The notes under the pieces: generated by a model
Seen by the model: only the letters and a program-made list of their open reading frames with translations
Databases searched by the model: none
Told to the model about the DNA's origin: nothing
Origin: Sphingorhabdus sp.
GTDB taxonomy: Bacteria; Pseudomonadota; Alphaproteobacteria; Sphingomonadales; Sphingomonadaceae
Reading direction: 5' to 3'
Length of the DNA stretch: 33,120 nucleotides
Assembly (NCBI RefSeq): GCF_029865925.1
Contig: NZ_JARXAI010000093.1
Span: forward strand, 1-33,120
Translations under genes and position numbers: made by a program
In this document: positions 8,179 through 17,591 of the stretch, one piece after another
Layout of the letters: every line of letters starts with the position of its first letter
Numbering within the stretch: the stretch's first letter is position 1

Positions 8179-11100
8179 GTAACTTCAAGGGCGGCCGCCA
8201 GTTGGTGACCTTCGCGTCGTCGGTTACCATATAGGGCTTGCCGAGGCTGTTAAGGAAAAGCTTTTCCATTTCCGACCGGGTAAACGGCCGCGAACCCAGT
8301 CGGCCAAACACCGCAATCTGTCTTCCGGTTTCATCTACCGCACGGTCACGGTCTATACCCTTGGAAATGGCATAAGCAGGCGAGGGCGTTCTTGCCCAAG
8401 CAATCAGTTCCGGTTTTGGCGCAGGCGAGAAGCCATAATAATTAGGCTGGGTCGAAGGCGACGTTAGCTGAATAACCTTCATCCCGTTTTTGCCGTCCGC
8501 GACATATGCGAAAGCCGAGGCGTTTGTGGAACCCACGACAACATCTTCGACATCCGACAACTGCCCACCAAATGTTTCTTTGAGATATATCGATGGGGCT
8601 TTCGGTTTTGTGACATTGACGATAACCAAGCCATCCTGCTTGCCGGCAACATATAGATAGGTGCGCGCGACATAGAGTTTGCGGGCGTTTGCCAGCGCGA
8701 TTGTGCCTTCCGACACCGCAACTGGTTCAGCCAATTTGGTCACGTCAAATAACTTCACACCCTCCGCATCGCTGACCCATAGATAGCGGAACTGGATTGC
8801 TGACGCGCGAGCATCGTTCATTTCAATCACGGCGGTTGTTTTTGGTCGCATTGGGTCATCCAGATCGACCACCACCAGCCCGACATCGGCGGTAACATAA
8901 GCATAATGTCCGGCAAGCGTGATGTGCCGTGCACCTTTTAACACGCCTTGATCGTTCCAAGTCACCGCACGTTTCAGGAAATTATTGCGGAACTCACCAT
9001 CAGCCATGGTGTTGATATCGACAAGGATAAGCCCTTCAACGCTATCGGTAATCACCGCAAAATTATAAATCGGGTGAAATGCCTGCTCCTGATTGGCTTC
9101 ACGCATTTCGGGCGTGTTGCGCAATGGACTGATCGGCTGATTAGTTGCCATCGCCATGCACGTCGCATTCTTAGATTTGACCCGCGTATTATGACCCAGC
9201 TTGGAGAATGGACCAGATAATATCCGATCGGAAAACCCTTTGTTAGCTATCGACGCGACGTCATAAGCTTGAAATCCGCGATTGCCTTGGGCGACATACA
9301 TGTATTCGCCCCGCAGCTGCAGACAGCCAACTTTGTCGCCGGTGCCTTGAACAATGTTGGCGAATTCCTCTGTGCCGTTGGGTTCACCCGAAAGGTTTTT
9401 GTCGAGTATGTTGCCGCGTACCCAATTTTTAAGCTCGCGGCCATTTTGGTCCACGTGTAGCTTGTAAAAATCTGGATAAGCATAGCGTTGGAGATACGAG
9501 CCTATCACTGCCTGCGGCTCGTCCCATTCAGTCACTCGCACTGCTTCAAACCCGTCTCCCAGACCAACCCATGCGTTTAAGCCCACAAAGTTCACGTAAT
9601 TTGTGCCAAGCAGCATCAATTGCGCCATGATTGCGTTATTATCGCCGGAAGCAGACAAATGGCAGTCGGTGCACTGTTTTGTTTCGGTTTTGCGCACCGT
9701 ATGGGGAAAATGGGGTGCGAATGCTTGGCTAGAAAATCCGATCGAACTGATCGGTGGCTGCTGAATGTATATCCGCTCGCGGTTGACGTTTGTTGACGAC
9801 AGGATCAGCGCAGAAGTAGAGCGAACGGGTGCGATGATATTGCCCTTGGTCGTCTGATGCCGCCCGAGCTGGAACATATCTTCACGCGCAACCTGCGGGT
9901 TATAGGTCGCGAAATTGCGTGTCTCTTCTTCCTCGTATTTATGCGTTTTTGTTTTCCAATTGGCCTCAATTGGCAAATGGCATCCGCCGCAACTCGTGGT
10001 CCAAGATAGGTGGCAGGTGAAGCATGTCATTTTGTCGTCACCGTGGGCGCGTTCATCTAAGGGGACATCAAGTCCATAATCGTACTCGCCAGTTTCTTTG
10101 CCCACGCGACCCATAAGTTTTGCACGCGCCGCTTTAGCGTTGAAATGCCCACTGCCGGGGTTCATGCTGTCTTTAACTAAGCTGACTTCCCATTCCAGCT
10201 TGGGATCAACGATGGATCTCTGTATCAGCTTGCGACTGCCATCGGGCTCAAACAGCCATTCAAAACGGCGGCGACCATCGGCATTGCGGAGCAACGCGAG
10301 ATTCCCCCCTTGCGGACGAGCAGCCGGACCAGATGTCAGCAGCGTGGGGTAGGCGTCGGCGGTGCCGTGGCAATCCTTACAGCCTATCTCGACAGCATTG
10401 GCGACCTCCGCATAGATCAATCCATTACCATGGCTATCCTGCGCGAAATGGCAGTCTGCGCATTGCAGCCCTTTTTCGGCATGAATATCCATCATATGCA
10501 CCGTCTTGCCGGGATTTACCCCAGGTTCAACAAATTTGCCTTCACCCTTTTTGCGCCATTTTTCAGGATCGTCCGGCGCCACTATCTTGCCATCTGCATC
10601 AAGCAAATTGCCCTCGCGGTCACGCTTGAAGATGCCGCGGAAATTCCAGCCATGGCCGTGATAGTCGGCGAACTGTGTATCCTTCAGGTTGGTATTGAGG
10701 TCATACACATTGCGCAAGAAATCAAGATCAGACCATTTGCCCTTGGGCGCAGCTGCCTCGGGATTGCGATCGAGAACTTTGAACTTTTCTGCGGCTGTCG
10801 GATATTTCTGCTTCTGCGGCCACATCGAAGGCGCATCGGATTCGTAATCCCACATCGTGTAGCCGAGATAGCTGTTCAGGAAGATATTCGGCTGATGCAT
10901 GTGGCAATTCATGCACTGCGATGTTGGGATGGCGCGGGTGAATATATGGCGAAGCGGGTGGCCTTTTTCCTTTATCGGCCCTTCGTCATGGCCGGGCTCT
11001 TTCACAGCGCCATGGCCTTTGTCATCATGATCTGCCGGCTCCATCTTATTGGCAATGGTCGGATCAATCGTCTGCGTCTGTCCATCCCTACCATATTGTG

Positions 11101-12175
11101 AATAGCCCAGACTATGCCTCGGCTCGCGGTCATTGGCATATATCACATGACACGCGGCGCAGCCCGAATGGCGATAATCGCCCGGCTGGTCATTCGTGCC
11201 CATGAACCACATAAATGGATCGTTGAGCCGCGTTTTGTGGATGTTGAGAATGGGGATGGCAACACGCAAACCGGTAGCCGGACCGCGATTGGATTGCTTG
11301 ATATCGGGACGCCCCGGTTCTTCCAGCCTTTGTATACTGCCAGTTGGGTTTGGTAGGCCAACTTCGGCAAACTGCGTATTCACATTGCGCCCGCCGCGTT
11401 CGAATACACGGAACACATCGCCGGGAGGGACTACGGTCCACATCGGCAGTGGATAAAGCTCGGCCAGCGCGCCACGCTTTTTCTGTTCCTCAGTCACTGT
11501 GCCGACAGGACTTCCGGGTGACATAATTTTCGCCGGTTCGCCGTGCTTGGTATAAGCCTCGCCAGTGACGTAATTTTTGTAGGGTAAAATGCCGTTGTTA
11601 TACGCCGCCCCACCCCAGAGCATCGCGCCAGATGCCATAATCGAACGCTCTCCCGCTTCGATCACTTCCATATGGCAGGCACCGCAGGATTCTCGGACGA
11701 CGCGATAATCAGTCGGGTTGTTGAACCGGATGAACTCGGGGCTTTCCTGGTTCAACAAGGCGTAGCTGCGTTTGGGATTGGCAGACGAAGGAAAATGCCA
11801 GCTTTTTGGATATTTGGGAAGGACGTGTGCCTTGTCACGCGCTGCGACATAGGTAGGGTCATCATGTTTCAGATTGGAATTACCCATGACTTTCGGATCG
11901 CCACCATGACAATCAACGCAACCCAGTTGCACGGCTGGAGAGCTGTGCATCGTCGGCGCGTCGGTTTGGATGTGACATGAATAGCAGCCCGATGATTTTG
12001 CCAGCACATCTGAAGCTTCTTGCGTACGTGGTGCAGGCGGAAAGGTCGGGTAGATGCGCTCAACTGGCTTTTCCTTGTCCGAAGCATAAGCCAATGTCGC
12101 TGAAAACACGCAGCATAACAGCAGTAAAATGACGGTCCAAATCCGTTTGCTGTTCAAGGCAAAATCGGCGCGCAT
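8171..12175 (-). CDS. Large decaheme cytochrome c with C-terminal LVIVD beta-propeller
   Basis: I use the ATG at 12175, which overlaps the preceding gene's TGA by one base (TGATG), instead of a TTG one codon upstream. The product has 1,334 residues. A signal peptide with an apparent cleavage site after AYA (about residue 32) exports it. Ten CxxCH heme motifs lie between about residues 64 and 834, among them CYSCH, CVDCH, CGACH, CAACH, CMNCH and a close pair CFTCH/CGGCH. Residues about 950-1240 contain five or so LVIVD-type blades (YVTADVGLVVVDLDDP, YVAGKQDGLVIVNVTKP), a repeat seen in surface or secreted propellers. It is the last gene of the four-gene minus operon, after an outer-membrane barrel gene, so an outer-membrane or extracellular terminal cytochrome is likely. 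The partner or substrate is unknown. Confidence 0.88.
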   Translation of the reverse strand: MRADFALNSKRIWTVILLLLCCVFSATLAYASDKEKPVERIYPTFPPAPRTQEASDVLAKSSGCYSCHIQTDAPTMHSSPAVQLGCVDCHGGDPKVMGNSNLKHDDPTYVAARDKAHVLPKYPKSWHFPSSANPKRSYALLNQESPEFIRFNNPTDYRVVRESCGACHMEVIEAGERSIMASGAMLWGGAAYNNGILPYKNYVTGEAYTKHGEPAKIMSPGSPVGTVTEEQKKRGALAELYPLPMWTVVPPGDVFRVFERGGRNVNTQFAEVGLPNPTGSIQRLEEPGRPDIKQSNRGPATGLRVAIPILNIHKTRLNDPFMWFMGTNDQPGDYRHSGCAACHVIYANDREPRHSLGYSQYGRDGQTQTIDPTIANKMEPADHDDKGHGAVKEPGHDEGPIKEKGHPLRHIFTRAIPTSQCMNCHMHQPNIFLNSYLGYTMWDYESDAPSMWPQKQKYPTAAEKFKVLDRNPEAAAPKGKWSDLDFLRNVYDLNTNLKDTQFADYHGHGWNFRGIFKRDREGNLLDADGKIVAPDDPEKWRKKGEGKFVEPGVNPGKTVHMMDIHAEKGLQCADCHFAQDSHGNGLIYAEVANAVEIGCKDCHGTADAYPTLLTSGPAARPQGGNLALLRNADGRRRFEWLFEPDGSRKLIQRSIVDPKLEWEVSLVKDSMNPGSGHFNAKAARAKLMGRVGKETGEYDYGLDVPLDERAHGDDKMTCFTCHLSWTTSCGGCHLPIEANWKTKTHKYEEEETRNFATYNPQVAREDMFQLGRHQTTKGNIIAPVRSTSALILSSTNVNRERIYIQQPPISSIGFSSQAFAPHFPHTVRKTETKQCTDCHLSASGDNNAIMAQLMLLGTNYVNFVGLNAWVGLGDGFEAVRVTEWDEPQAVIGSYLQRYAYPDFYKLHVDQNGRELKNWVRGNILDKNLSGEPNGTEEFANIVQGTGDKVGCLQLRGEYMYVAQGNRGFQAYDVASIANKGFSDRILSGPFSKLGHNTRVKSKNATCMAMATNQPISPLRNTPEMREANQEQAFHPIYNFAVITDSVEGLILVDINTMADGEFRNNFLKRAVTWNDQGVLKGARHITLAGHYAYVTADVGLVVVDLDDPMRPKTTAVIEMNDARASAIQFRYLWVSDAEGVKLFDVTKLAEPVAVSEGTIALANARKLYVARTYLYVAGKQDGLVIVNVTKPKAPSIYLKETFGGQLSDVEDVVVGSTNASAFAYVADGKNGMKVIQLTSPSTQPNYYGFSPAPKPELIAWARTPSPAYAISKGIDRDRAVDETGRQIAVFGRLGSRPFTRSEMEKLFLNSLGKPYMVTDDAKVTNWRPPLKLPN

Positions 12176-14085
12176 CAATAGGTTAATATCACGTTCGCGA
12201 GCAGCGAGTAATATTGTTTGTCGCGCGGTCGATTGGTAAACAAGTCTTTAAATCCTTTGCCGGGTAACAACGTTGCAGCCGACAATCGAAAAACGATATT
12301 TTGGGTAGCTTTGGGTCGCCATATCGCTGCTGCTGACAGGTCGCAACCGATATCTTTTGGAATGCTGCCCTCAGAACGGAGTACTCTCAGATTTGATGTA
12401 TTTTCGAACCACAGATAGTTAGCGTTTGCTGACAGACGCATCGTCGGGGTCAGATCAAAATCGGCCCCAGCCCCAAGCAATATCGTGCCAGGATTGTTGA
12501 AATTCGACTGACCTTGTTCTTTGGACGAGCGCAGCGAATTTAATATGCCGTTACGGCCGTTGATGCTGACTGCACGACCGCCGCCGGCAAAGGGAATTGT
12601 TTGGCGTATCCAGTAGCTTGTATCGGCTCCAGCAAAAATAGGATTTTCAAAAATAGCATCAAAGCCAGTTTCTTTTTTATCGAACGGGTCACGGTCACCA
12701 GTTGCATAAAGACCAGACAGACGGAAGCGCATCCAGTCGAGGTCGTAGCTGGCCTCAGCAGCCGCAAAACCGGCGCGAATTTTACCCTTTTGGCCTGTGA
12801 AGAAATTTTGACCATCGGTACCGAGCGCGCCATAAATTGATGCGGTTAGATTGACCCGTCCAATCCGGCCGTCAGCATTATAGCCGAGATAGACAACGTC
12901 GTAATTCCGGCCGCGCAAATTGCCAAGCAACGCAGGTCTGACCGGAAAGCCATTGTCATCAATTTCGACCCGATTTTTCTCGCGGTTCATATTGTATACG
13001 GCTGTAATTTGGCTGGTTAGGCCGGGGAATGGCATATCCTGCCGATATAGATTGGCGATGAAAACCCAGTCATTGCGCGGTCGCTGCACAATGCTGTTCA
13101 AACCTGAATTGGTGTCCTTTTCCAGTCGCCAGAATGCCGCGAGATTAAATTGGAAGCGATTGTTGTCGCGGTTGCCAAAATAGCGGATGCCGAGCTGCTG
13201 ATCATTGAACAGAAATCCACGAAAGTCGCTTTGGAAGGGCTGGATGCCGACGCGTATTGATTCAAAGTCATAACGATCCGACGTGTTTCGGACGTGATAA
13301 TCAACGAACAATTCCTGCAAGCCCAGAAAATGGTCAAGCCGGTGCGAGGGTTTGGATGGCTGAACAAACAGCACGCGTTTTTCCGGTACGTTCACATAAT
13401 TGACGTTGAGGGCAAGCGCGACGCGATATTCTATGTCAGGCGGCTTGAAAGCGGTCAGGCCCTTGATAAGTGCGGCGCCAAGGATAAACGTCTGCGAATA
13501 TACCTCACTGCCGTCTTTGCCAAAAATATCCAGATTGCCGGGACCCTCGGTGGTCTGGACACCCACCGGGATCGGAAAAGTGCGCGCCTCGACAACGGTG
13601 TCGCTAACTGCGCTCGCAACGAAAAACCAATCGTGGCCCTTAATGGGCAACCACGGAACTTTCGCAGGATCGATTGGCCGGTCACCTTTATACGTGTTCT
13701 GATTATAGGGGTCTAACCAACGCTCCTTCACCAGCCCCAAAGACTGGATCAGGCGCCACCTGTCGGGGATCGGAAACTCATCGGTCGGAAATGCCTCAGG
13801 CGGCGGCGGACGCACCGCGCCGATATTATCTTGCGTAACTTTGTCGGGCAGGCGCTGCTGATATCCAGGACGCTTGCGGCCGTCAATAATGCCACTATCG
13901 GGATCCGCAAGCGGATCGCCTTTGGGCTCCTCTGGCAATGGGGCTTTAGCTTCTGGTGGCGGTGCCTTGACTGCGCGCTCTGCCGCAGCAGACGACTCTA
14001 GAAATACCCCGAGTGAGGCGAACGGATTATAGATACCCACTGCAGCGACTGTCGATATCGGTGGCAGATCAGCAGCAACCATCAT
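12175..14085 (-). CDS. Outer-membrane beta-barrel protein of the cytochrome operon
   Basis: I start at ATG 14085, which forms an ATGA overlap with the upstream gene, giving 636 residues. An N-terminal Ala/Pro-rich stretch (to about residue 75) and a globular segment rich in Trp and Pro precede a long region of alternating polar and aromatic strands. These end in LLANVILTY, a terminal aromatic residue typical of outer-membrane barrels. The motifs SIRVGIQPFQSDFRGFLF and EKDTNSGLN fit a large barrel family that I know only as hypothetical outer-membrane proteins. Lying between a lipoprotein gene and a decaheme cytochrome gene, it could form a porin sheath for electron transfer, analogous to MtrB/PioB but not obviously homologous. 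The first 40 residues lack a standard charged signal peptide, so either start choice or export route is uncertain. Confidence 0.75.
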   Translation of the reverse strand: MMVAADLPPISTVAAVGIYNPFASLGVFLESSAAAERAVKAPPPEAKAPLPEEPKGDPLADPDSGIIDGRKRPGYQQRLPDKVTQDNIGAVRPPPPEAFPTDEFPIPDRWRLIQSLGLVKERWLDPYNQNTYKGDRPIDPAKVPWLPIKGHDWFFVASAVSDTVVEARTFPIPVGVQTTEGPGNLDIFGKDGSEVYSQTFILGAALIKGLTAFKPPDIEYRVALALNVNYVNVPEKRVLFVQPSKPSHRLDHFLGLQELFVDYHVRNTSDRYDFESIRVGIQPFQSDFRGFLFNDQQLGIRYFGNRDNNRFQFNLAAFWRLEKDTNSGLNSIVQRPRNDWVFIANLYRQDMPFPGLTSQITAVYNMNREKNRVEIDDNGFPVRPALLGNLRGRNYDVVYLGYNADGRIGRVNLTASIYGALGTDGQNFFTGQKGKIRAGFAAAEASYDLDWMRFRLSGLYATGDRDPFDKKETGFDAIFENPIFAGADTSYWIRQTIPFAGGGRAVSINGRNGILNSLRSSKEQGQSNFNNPGTILLGAGADFDLTPTMRLSANANYLWFENTSNLRVLRSEGSIPKDIGCDLSAAAIWRPKATQNIVFRLSAATLLPGKGFKDLFTNRPRDKQYYSLLANVILTY

Positions 14086-16067
14086 AAACCCTGACACACA
14101 TTTTGCAGGCTGGTGTCGAGAAATGGCGCGAAGGGGCAGCCTATATAGCGCAGCCTTATTTTTGTTCCGCCCACGGTGACTTCGATCTGATCGGTGCGTA
14201 TGGCAGGAGGGGCATTCCCAATGCCGCCAACGCGCAGACCCGCGTTATTGGCGCCTAAGAAACCGGCCATATCGTCCTGATCGATACCGTCCCCCGAAAC
14301 GCCAATTGCTCCAACCAGTGTCGATCCGCGATAAACCGGCACAGATCCCGGGAAAATCTGGATTCCATTTTGCAATCGATTTTGTCCGGTCGCAATATCT
14401 GGCGTTGTTGTGCAGCGCGCGGGGGTATCTGGATTGCTGCCAAGCAAAAATCCAACATGGCTAGTAATGTTTCCAGCAATCAAGGCGGACTGAAGTCCGG
14501 TAGAAAAAGGATTAAAGCCGTTAATGTCAGGCGAAAATGGTCCCGGAGGGCGTCCAATTTCGCCGTCAGGAAAATAGGGACGTGAAATATTGCTGATCGC
14601 GCGGGTGGTCCAAGCATGCTGGCCAGTGAAAATATTGCTGTTGCCGAAAAATGTCCGTGCTTTGCCAAGAAATGTCCCAACGTGTGGACTGGCATTTGCT
14701 GCCAAATCGGATGCCGCGCGCGGGTTGGAAAAAAACGCGGCAGTTCGCGCTTTTTGCAATGAAACATCTGTACCAAAGACTGGCGCATCAGGACCGCGCA
14801 CAATGCCCAGCACTGCGCCATGCGTGTCAACCAGACTGATCGTCATTTGTGCACGACTATCATTAGGGCGGCGTATTTGTCCGCGAGAACGGCTCATTGT
14901 AGTGAAGGACTCTTCCAACAACGCCCGCGCCTCGGCAATGCTGAGCGGTGTTGCAACTGACGCGGCGTCGGTTCCTGCGCGTATCGGGAAACGATTGGTT
15001 CCCGATCCATCGGATAATATATACGCGTCGCGGTTGGAAAACTCCGCCGAAGTGGCAGCACGGACGCCTGATGCTTCGCTACCAAAAACCGATCCGGCGA
15101 CTATGCTGCCGCTCGAATAACCTGGCACCCGTGCCAAATTGCCGACGCTACCGTTCAATGCCGCAAAGCTTTGCGCAGTGCGGCCCCGCAATCCGGCCGT
15201 CGTCGCGTCAGAATAGCGCAATAGCGTTCCGTCGACGCTAATCCGCTCTGCCTTAATATCCTCACCTGGCGCGAACCCTTGCGTGGCTGCCAGCGCGATA
15301 AATTCCTCAGTATCACTGTCGACATCCAAGATGTTCGGGTCGAAACCATAAATGCCGTCGCCCATCACGCCGATGCCGCCAACAACTACTCCGTTTTTGT
15401 AAAGCGGAAATCCGCCCGAATCTGCCGATAGCCCGAGCGGCGAACGCTTGGGTCCAATAAGTGCTGCCGCACCAAAGCTGCCAAAGCGTTGCATCATGTC
15501 AGAACATGGGAGTTGGCTGAATTGCACGCCGTATAATGGGCCGCTTTCAAGGCCCACAGTTGTTGGTGCCGGTGGAAAATGCTGCTGGACAATCTGGCTT
15601 GCCGTGCGGGTGGAAAAGGCGTTGCCGCTGCTCGACAGATAGGCGCCGGTAATAGCCTTTGCGATGGCTCCGGCAACCGCCGCCGGAGCGGGCAGATTTA
15701 AGCCTTGCAGATCGGTATTGGACGAAGCCCCCACCGGCGCATCAGGGATCTTTAGGCCCAAATTCGCTCCGTTCATAACGAACACGCCGAGTACATTGCC
15801 AACGCGGTCCACCACCGCGATGGTTGAAGGCAAGTTACGCGCCTGAGCCTCCGCCACCGCGAGCGATATCACGCGTTCGACATCTGCAACCGAGAGCGAT
15901 TCCGGCGCGGGATCGCTATATAGTCTTGCCGCACTGGACGGTGGCGGCGGCGAAGGTGGCGGTGCACTGTTGCCGGTGCTGTTTCCGTCATCACTGCTTC
16001 CGCCGCCGCCACAGGACGACAATATGAGCGAACAGCTCGTAATGATTGCGGTTATTTGTTTACGCAT
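14082..16067 (-). CDS. Lipoprotein with two GlcG/HbpS-like domains
   Basis: This 661-residue protein begins with a lipoprotein signal: LSSC with the lipidated Cys at 19, then a Gly/Ser/Pro-rich linker. Two copies of the GlcG/HbpS-like fold (PF03928-type) follow. The first begins near residue 60 (VERVISLAVAEAQ, then IAVVDRVGNVLGVF) and the second near 375 (IAEARALLEES, then ISLVDTHGAVLGIV). Each ends in the GAIGVSGDGIDQDD or GGIGVMGDGIYGFD type segment. HbpS family members bind heme and sense redox state. A heme-binding or sensory role on the outer membrane fits a cytochrome operon, but I see no heme motif and such domains are often of unknown function. It follows the c554-like cytochrome by 2 nt and couples to the barrel gene by ATGA. 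Confidence 0.8.
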   Translation of the reverse strand: MRKQITAIITSCSLILSSCGGGGSSDDGNSTGNSAPPPSPPPPSSAARLYSDPAPESLSVADVERVISLAVAEAQARNLPSTIAVVDRVGNVLGVFVMNGANLGLKIPDAPVGASSNTDLQGLNLPAPAAVAGAIAKAITGAYLSSSGNAFSTRTASQIVQQHFPPAPTTVGLESGPLYGVQFSQLPCSDMMQRFGSFGAAALIGPKRSPLGLSADSGGFPLYKNGVVVGGIGVMGDGIYGFDPNILDVDSDTEEFIALAATQGFAPGEDIKAERISVDGTLLRYSDATTAGLRGRTAQSFAALNGSVGNLARVPGYSSGSIVAGSVFGSEASGVRAATSAEFSNRDAYILSDGSGTNRFPIRAGTDAASVATPLSIAEARALLEESFTTMSRSRGQIRRPNDSRAQMTISLVDTHGAVLGIVRGPDAPVFGTDVSLQKARTAAFFSNPRAASDLAANASPHVGTFLGKARTFFGNSNIFTGQHAWTTRAISNISRPYFPDGEIGRPPGPFSPDINGFNPFSTGLQSALIAGNITSHVGFLLGSNPDTPARCTTTPDIATGQNRLQNGIQIFPGSVPVYRGSTLVGAIGVSGDGIDQDDMAGFLGANNAGLRVGGIGNAPPAIRTDQIEVTVGGTKIRLRYIGCPFAPFLDTSLQNVCQGL

Positions 16068-16069
16068 GT

Positions 16070-17464
16070 TTATCGCAACGACCTGACTGCACTTGCCGCG
16101 GCACCAATCGAACTGCGAAATTCGGACGGACGATAGGCGTTGGGATCACGCACCGCGTTATAAGCGCGGTTTACATTGGCACGGATGCCAGCTGCCGCAC
16201 CTTGCGTGATGTTGCCGGACCGGACGAGTGCACTTAGCAACGTATCAACTGCCATAACGGCTTGCACCGATCCCTCATAGTCTGTCAGGCGCGCAGCAAT
16301 GGCTTCGGTTGCAATAGTCTCGATGATTGCAAAAGCTTGGCCGCTGCCAAAACTGCCCGATGCAAAATTATCTGCCAGATTATCTGCTGCGATGGATAAG
16401 CGCCGCGCCGCAGCGATTGCGCTGCTCCGGTCGAGCGCCAAAGCTGCATGGAAATCCTTGCTTGCCTTATCGAACTGCCCTGCCGAGGCTGGTGCCGTTA
16501 CCCGCGCAGCCGCCGACAGCATGATCATGTTTTCATCATTATATGGCGGCATGCCTTCCGGAATTGGCCGTCCGGGATTATTTACCCCAGTCTTAACTGC
16601 GTCCGCTTGGTCATAAATCCGACGGTGGCAGCTATGGCAATCAAAAAAATAGAATTCGGGAAATGCACCCTCGGTGCCACGACTGGCGCTCGCATAAAGA
16701 TCAAGCGAGCGTTTGAGCGCAAGCGCCTGTCCAACGGCCCATAGCTGCACATGGTCGGTGCGCCCCTTGCGCGCCGCATAATCGGTATCCTCATCATGAT
16801 GTTGCTGCAGAGACGAAAACAGGTCGAGTTCGAAAGAAATACGCGGGTGCCCTGCCGCCATGATCCGATGGTTTACAAACTGCCCTTGGGTGGCGCTTCC
16901 AAAATGGCAGTCAAGACATACGGCTGCGTGCACCTTTGGATTTTCTAGCGGTGTCAATCCGCGCGCAACATTATTGGAGTGACTTGCGCCAACAGCGTAA
17001 TGGCTGGCAATCCAATTTGAAGCACCGCCATGACATGACTCACAACCTACACCGTCGGCTAACTGAAAGGTGTTGCCCCGCGATGTGGCTGGCGTGGCGT
17101 GACAACCAAGGCACATCGGCGCAGACGACGCCTTGCCGATACCCAAATTGCGGGCTATTTGCTCACTGCGTTTGCCCAATAAGGCGGAATAGGCTTGGCT
17201 ATGTTTTCCGGCAGGCGATGAGGGTTCCTGCCAACGCAAAACCTCATCCTGCCGCACCACTGTGCCATCGGCTTCCAACCGGCCATGACAGGTTGAGCCA
17301 GCGCATGAGGCAACGCCCAAATGTGTGTTATCCGAAGCCCCTGTGGCCCGCACAGGGGCTAAAATTGGAAATACAACTGCCATAAGCAGAACAAGGATGC
17401 ACAACGTAAGTAGCACACCCGGCATAGCCTTCAAGAAAGCACGGCTTTTCCCAAATTCTGCCAT
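16070..17464 (-). CDS. Multiheme cytochrome c, c554-like (five heme sites)
   Basis: This 464-residue protein has an N-terminal hydrophobic segment (about 15-38) that acts as a signal peptide or membrane anchor. It has four CxxCH sites (CLGCH, CESCH, CLDCH, CHSCH) and a fifth, unusual CX4CH site near residue 54 (CAGSTCH). The spacing and the leading CX4CH resemble the cytochrome c554/c' group (PF13435-type). The C-terminal half (about 300-464) is helical and heme-free. It is the first gene of the minus operon. The 84 nt upstream of its start are the only room for a promoter before the inverted repeat at 17549-17587. It probably acts as the periplasmic carrier between the inner-membrane FHA-cytochrome and the outer-membrane proteins; this role is inferred from operon order. 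Confidence 0.83.
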   Translation of the reverse strand: MAEFGKSRAFLKAMPGVLLTLCILVLLMAVVFPILAPVRATGASDNTHLGVASCAGSTCHGRLEADGTVVRQDEVLRWQEPSSPAGKHSQAYSALLGKRSEQIARNLGIGKASSAPMCLGCHATPATSRGNTFQLADGVGCESCHGGASNWIASHYAVGASHSNNVARGLTPLENPKVHAAVCLDCHFGSATQGQFVNHRIMAAGHPRISFELDLFSSLQQHHDEDTDYAARKGRTDHVQLWAVGQALALKRSLDLYASASRGTEGAFPEFYFFDCHSCHRRIYDQADAVKTGVNNPGRPIPEGMPPYNDENMIMLSAAARVTAPASAGQFDKASKDFHAALALDRSSAIAAARRLSIAADNLADNFASGSFGSGQAFAIIETIATEAIAARLTDYEGSVQAVMAVDTLLSALVRSGNITQGAAAGIRANVNRAYNAVRDPNAYRPSEFRSSIGAAASAVRSLR

Positions 17465-17548
17465 TGATCCTGGATTCCCTCTAAAACCGGTAAGGCCGCA
17501 ACCCTAAGTCATTCGTTACGACAATCCGGTCCTTTGATCAATTATTCA

Positions 17549-17587
17549 AGCAGATTGGCAGCAAATTTTATTTGCTGCCAATCTGCT
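17549..17587 (-). terminator. Perfect 17-bp inverted repeat after glutamate dehydrogenase
   Basis: A perfect 17-bp stem (17549-17565 with 17571-17587) with a 5-nt A/T loop begins 4 nt downstream of the glutamate dehydrogenase stop. No long T run follows on the minus strand, so it may work as a weak terminator or an mRNA-stabilising hairpin. It separates the dehydrogenase from the promoter region of the cytochrome operon. Confidence 0.55.
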
Positions 17588-17591
17588 GCAA

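Noticed and set aside
10310-11101. 263-codon plus-strand open frame opposite the decaheme cytochrome
   Set aside because: It is antisense to the heme-rich coding frame with its CxxCH motifs, shows no domain and arises from codon bias. It is a shadow frame.
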